Assembly: GCA_020633675.1 (NCBI GenBank)
Contig: JACKDE010000003.1
Location: 186,001-250,000, forward strand
Direction of reading: 5' to 3'
Source: Deferribacteres bacterium
GTDB lineage: Bacteria > Zhuqueibacterota > Zhuqueibacteria > Zhuqueibacterales > Geothermadaptataceae
Length of the DNA stretch: 64,000 nucleotides
Shown here piece by piece: positions 64,000 through 64,000 of the stretch. The position numbers were made by a program, and so were the translations under genes. Each line of letters begins with the position of its first letter. The first letter of the stretch is position 1. Below the pieces are notes generated by a model. It was not told the DNA's origin and searched no databases. It was given only the letters and a program-made list of their open reading frames with translations.

Positions 64000-64000
64000 G

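Overview
The window looks like a chromosome segment from an uncultured Gram-negative member of the FCB superphylum. Several proteins end in PNPFNP-type (T9SS type A-like) sorting domains. TonB/ExbB/ExbD parts, PorP- and FadL-like beta-barrels and many lipoproteins point to an outer membrane. The mix of sorting-domain proteins with cohesin-like, dockerin-like and FG-GAP modules recalls Calditrichota/KSB1-type lineages. That placement is inference, because no rRNA or other marker gene is present. I saw no tRNA, rRNA, CRISPR array, phage or transposase.

Layout. 0-3.6 kb (+): the end of a PHP metallohydrolase gene, a polytopic MOP-like transporter and pyrD, tightly packed. 3.7-5.9 kb: a His-rich lipoprotein (-) and a ThDP enzyme closely resembling animal ILVBL/HACL2 (+). 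5.9-17.4 kb (-): a TPR protein, a large TonB-dependent receptor, a secreted multicopper oxidase, a two-subunit aconitase X and a ceramidase-like hydrolase.

17.5-28.9 kb (-): the most interesting block. Nine co-directional genes end at a strong UUCG-loop terminator. In transcription order they are a PorP/SprF-like barrel with a C-terminal FlgD-like domain, an ExbB, a secreted cohesin/CHU_C-like protein, a VWA-cohesin-dockerin-sorting-domain protein, two ExbD proteins, a TonB-like protein with an unfamiliar C-terminus, a TPR lipoprotein and a membrane-anchored protein of unknown family. I propose a proton-motive-force-driven envelope machine that handles or displays a surface adhesin.

29.4-45 kb: a giant hybrid histidine kinase; a CHAP-like secreted protein with a broken sorting domain; a propeller-like lipoprotein; a gene-poor stretch with palindromes; HAD, SGNH and GT2 genes around a 14-copy heptamer repeat; an FG-GAP surface protein; a sodium:solute symporter with a class III aminotransferase; and a solitary long-form hisG (+).

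45.5-64 kb (-): a tricorn-type protease, an MsrP-like molybdoenzyme lacking its twin arginine, a GAF-HD-GYP protein with a large insertion, a MoxR/ChlI-like ATPase without a partner, a YhaM-like exoribonuclease, a penicillin-acylase family enzyme, a small barrel, an SDR with an RmlC-like epimerase, a lipoprotein, a FadL/PorV-like barrel, a Tyr-rich/Ser-Arg-rich lipoprotein, and a TonB at the right edge.

Start codons were chosen from visible Shine-Dalgarno sites, signal peptides and overlaps, so several genes begin inside their longest open frame.
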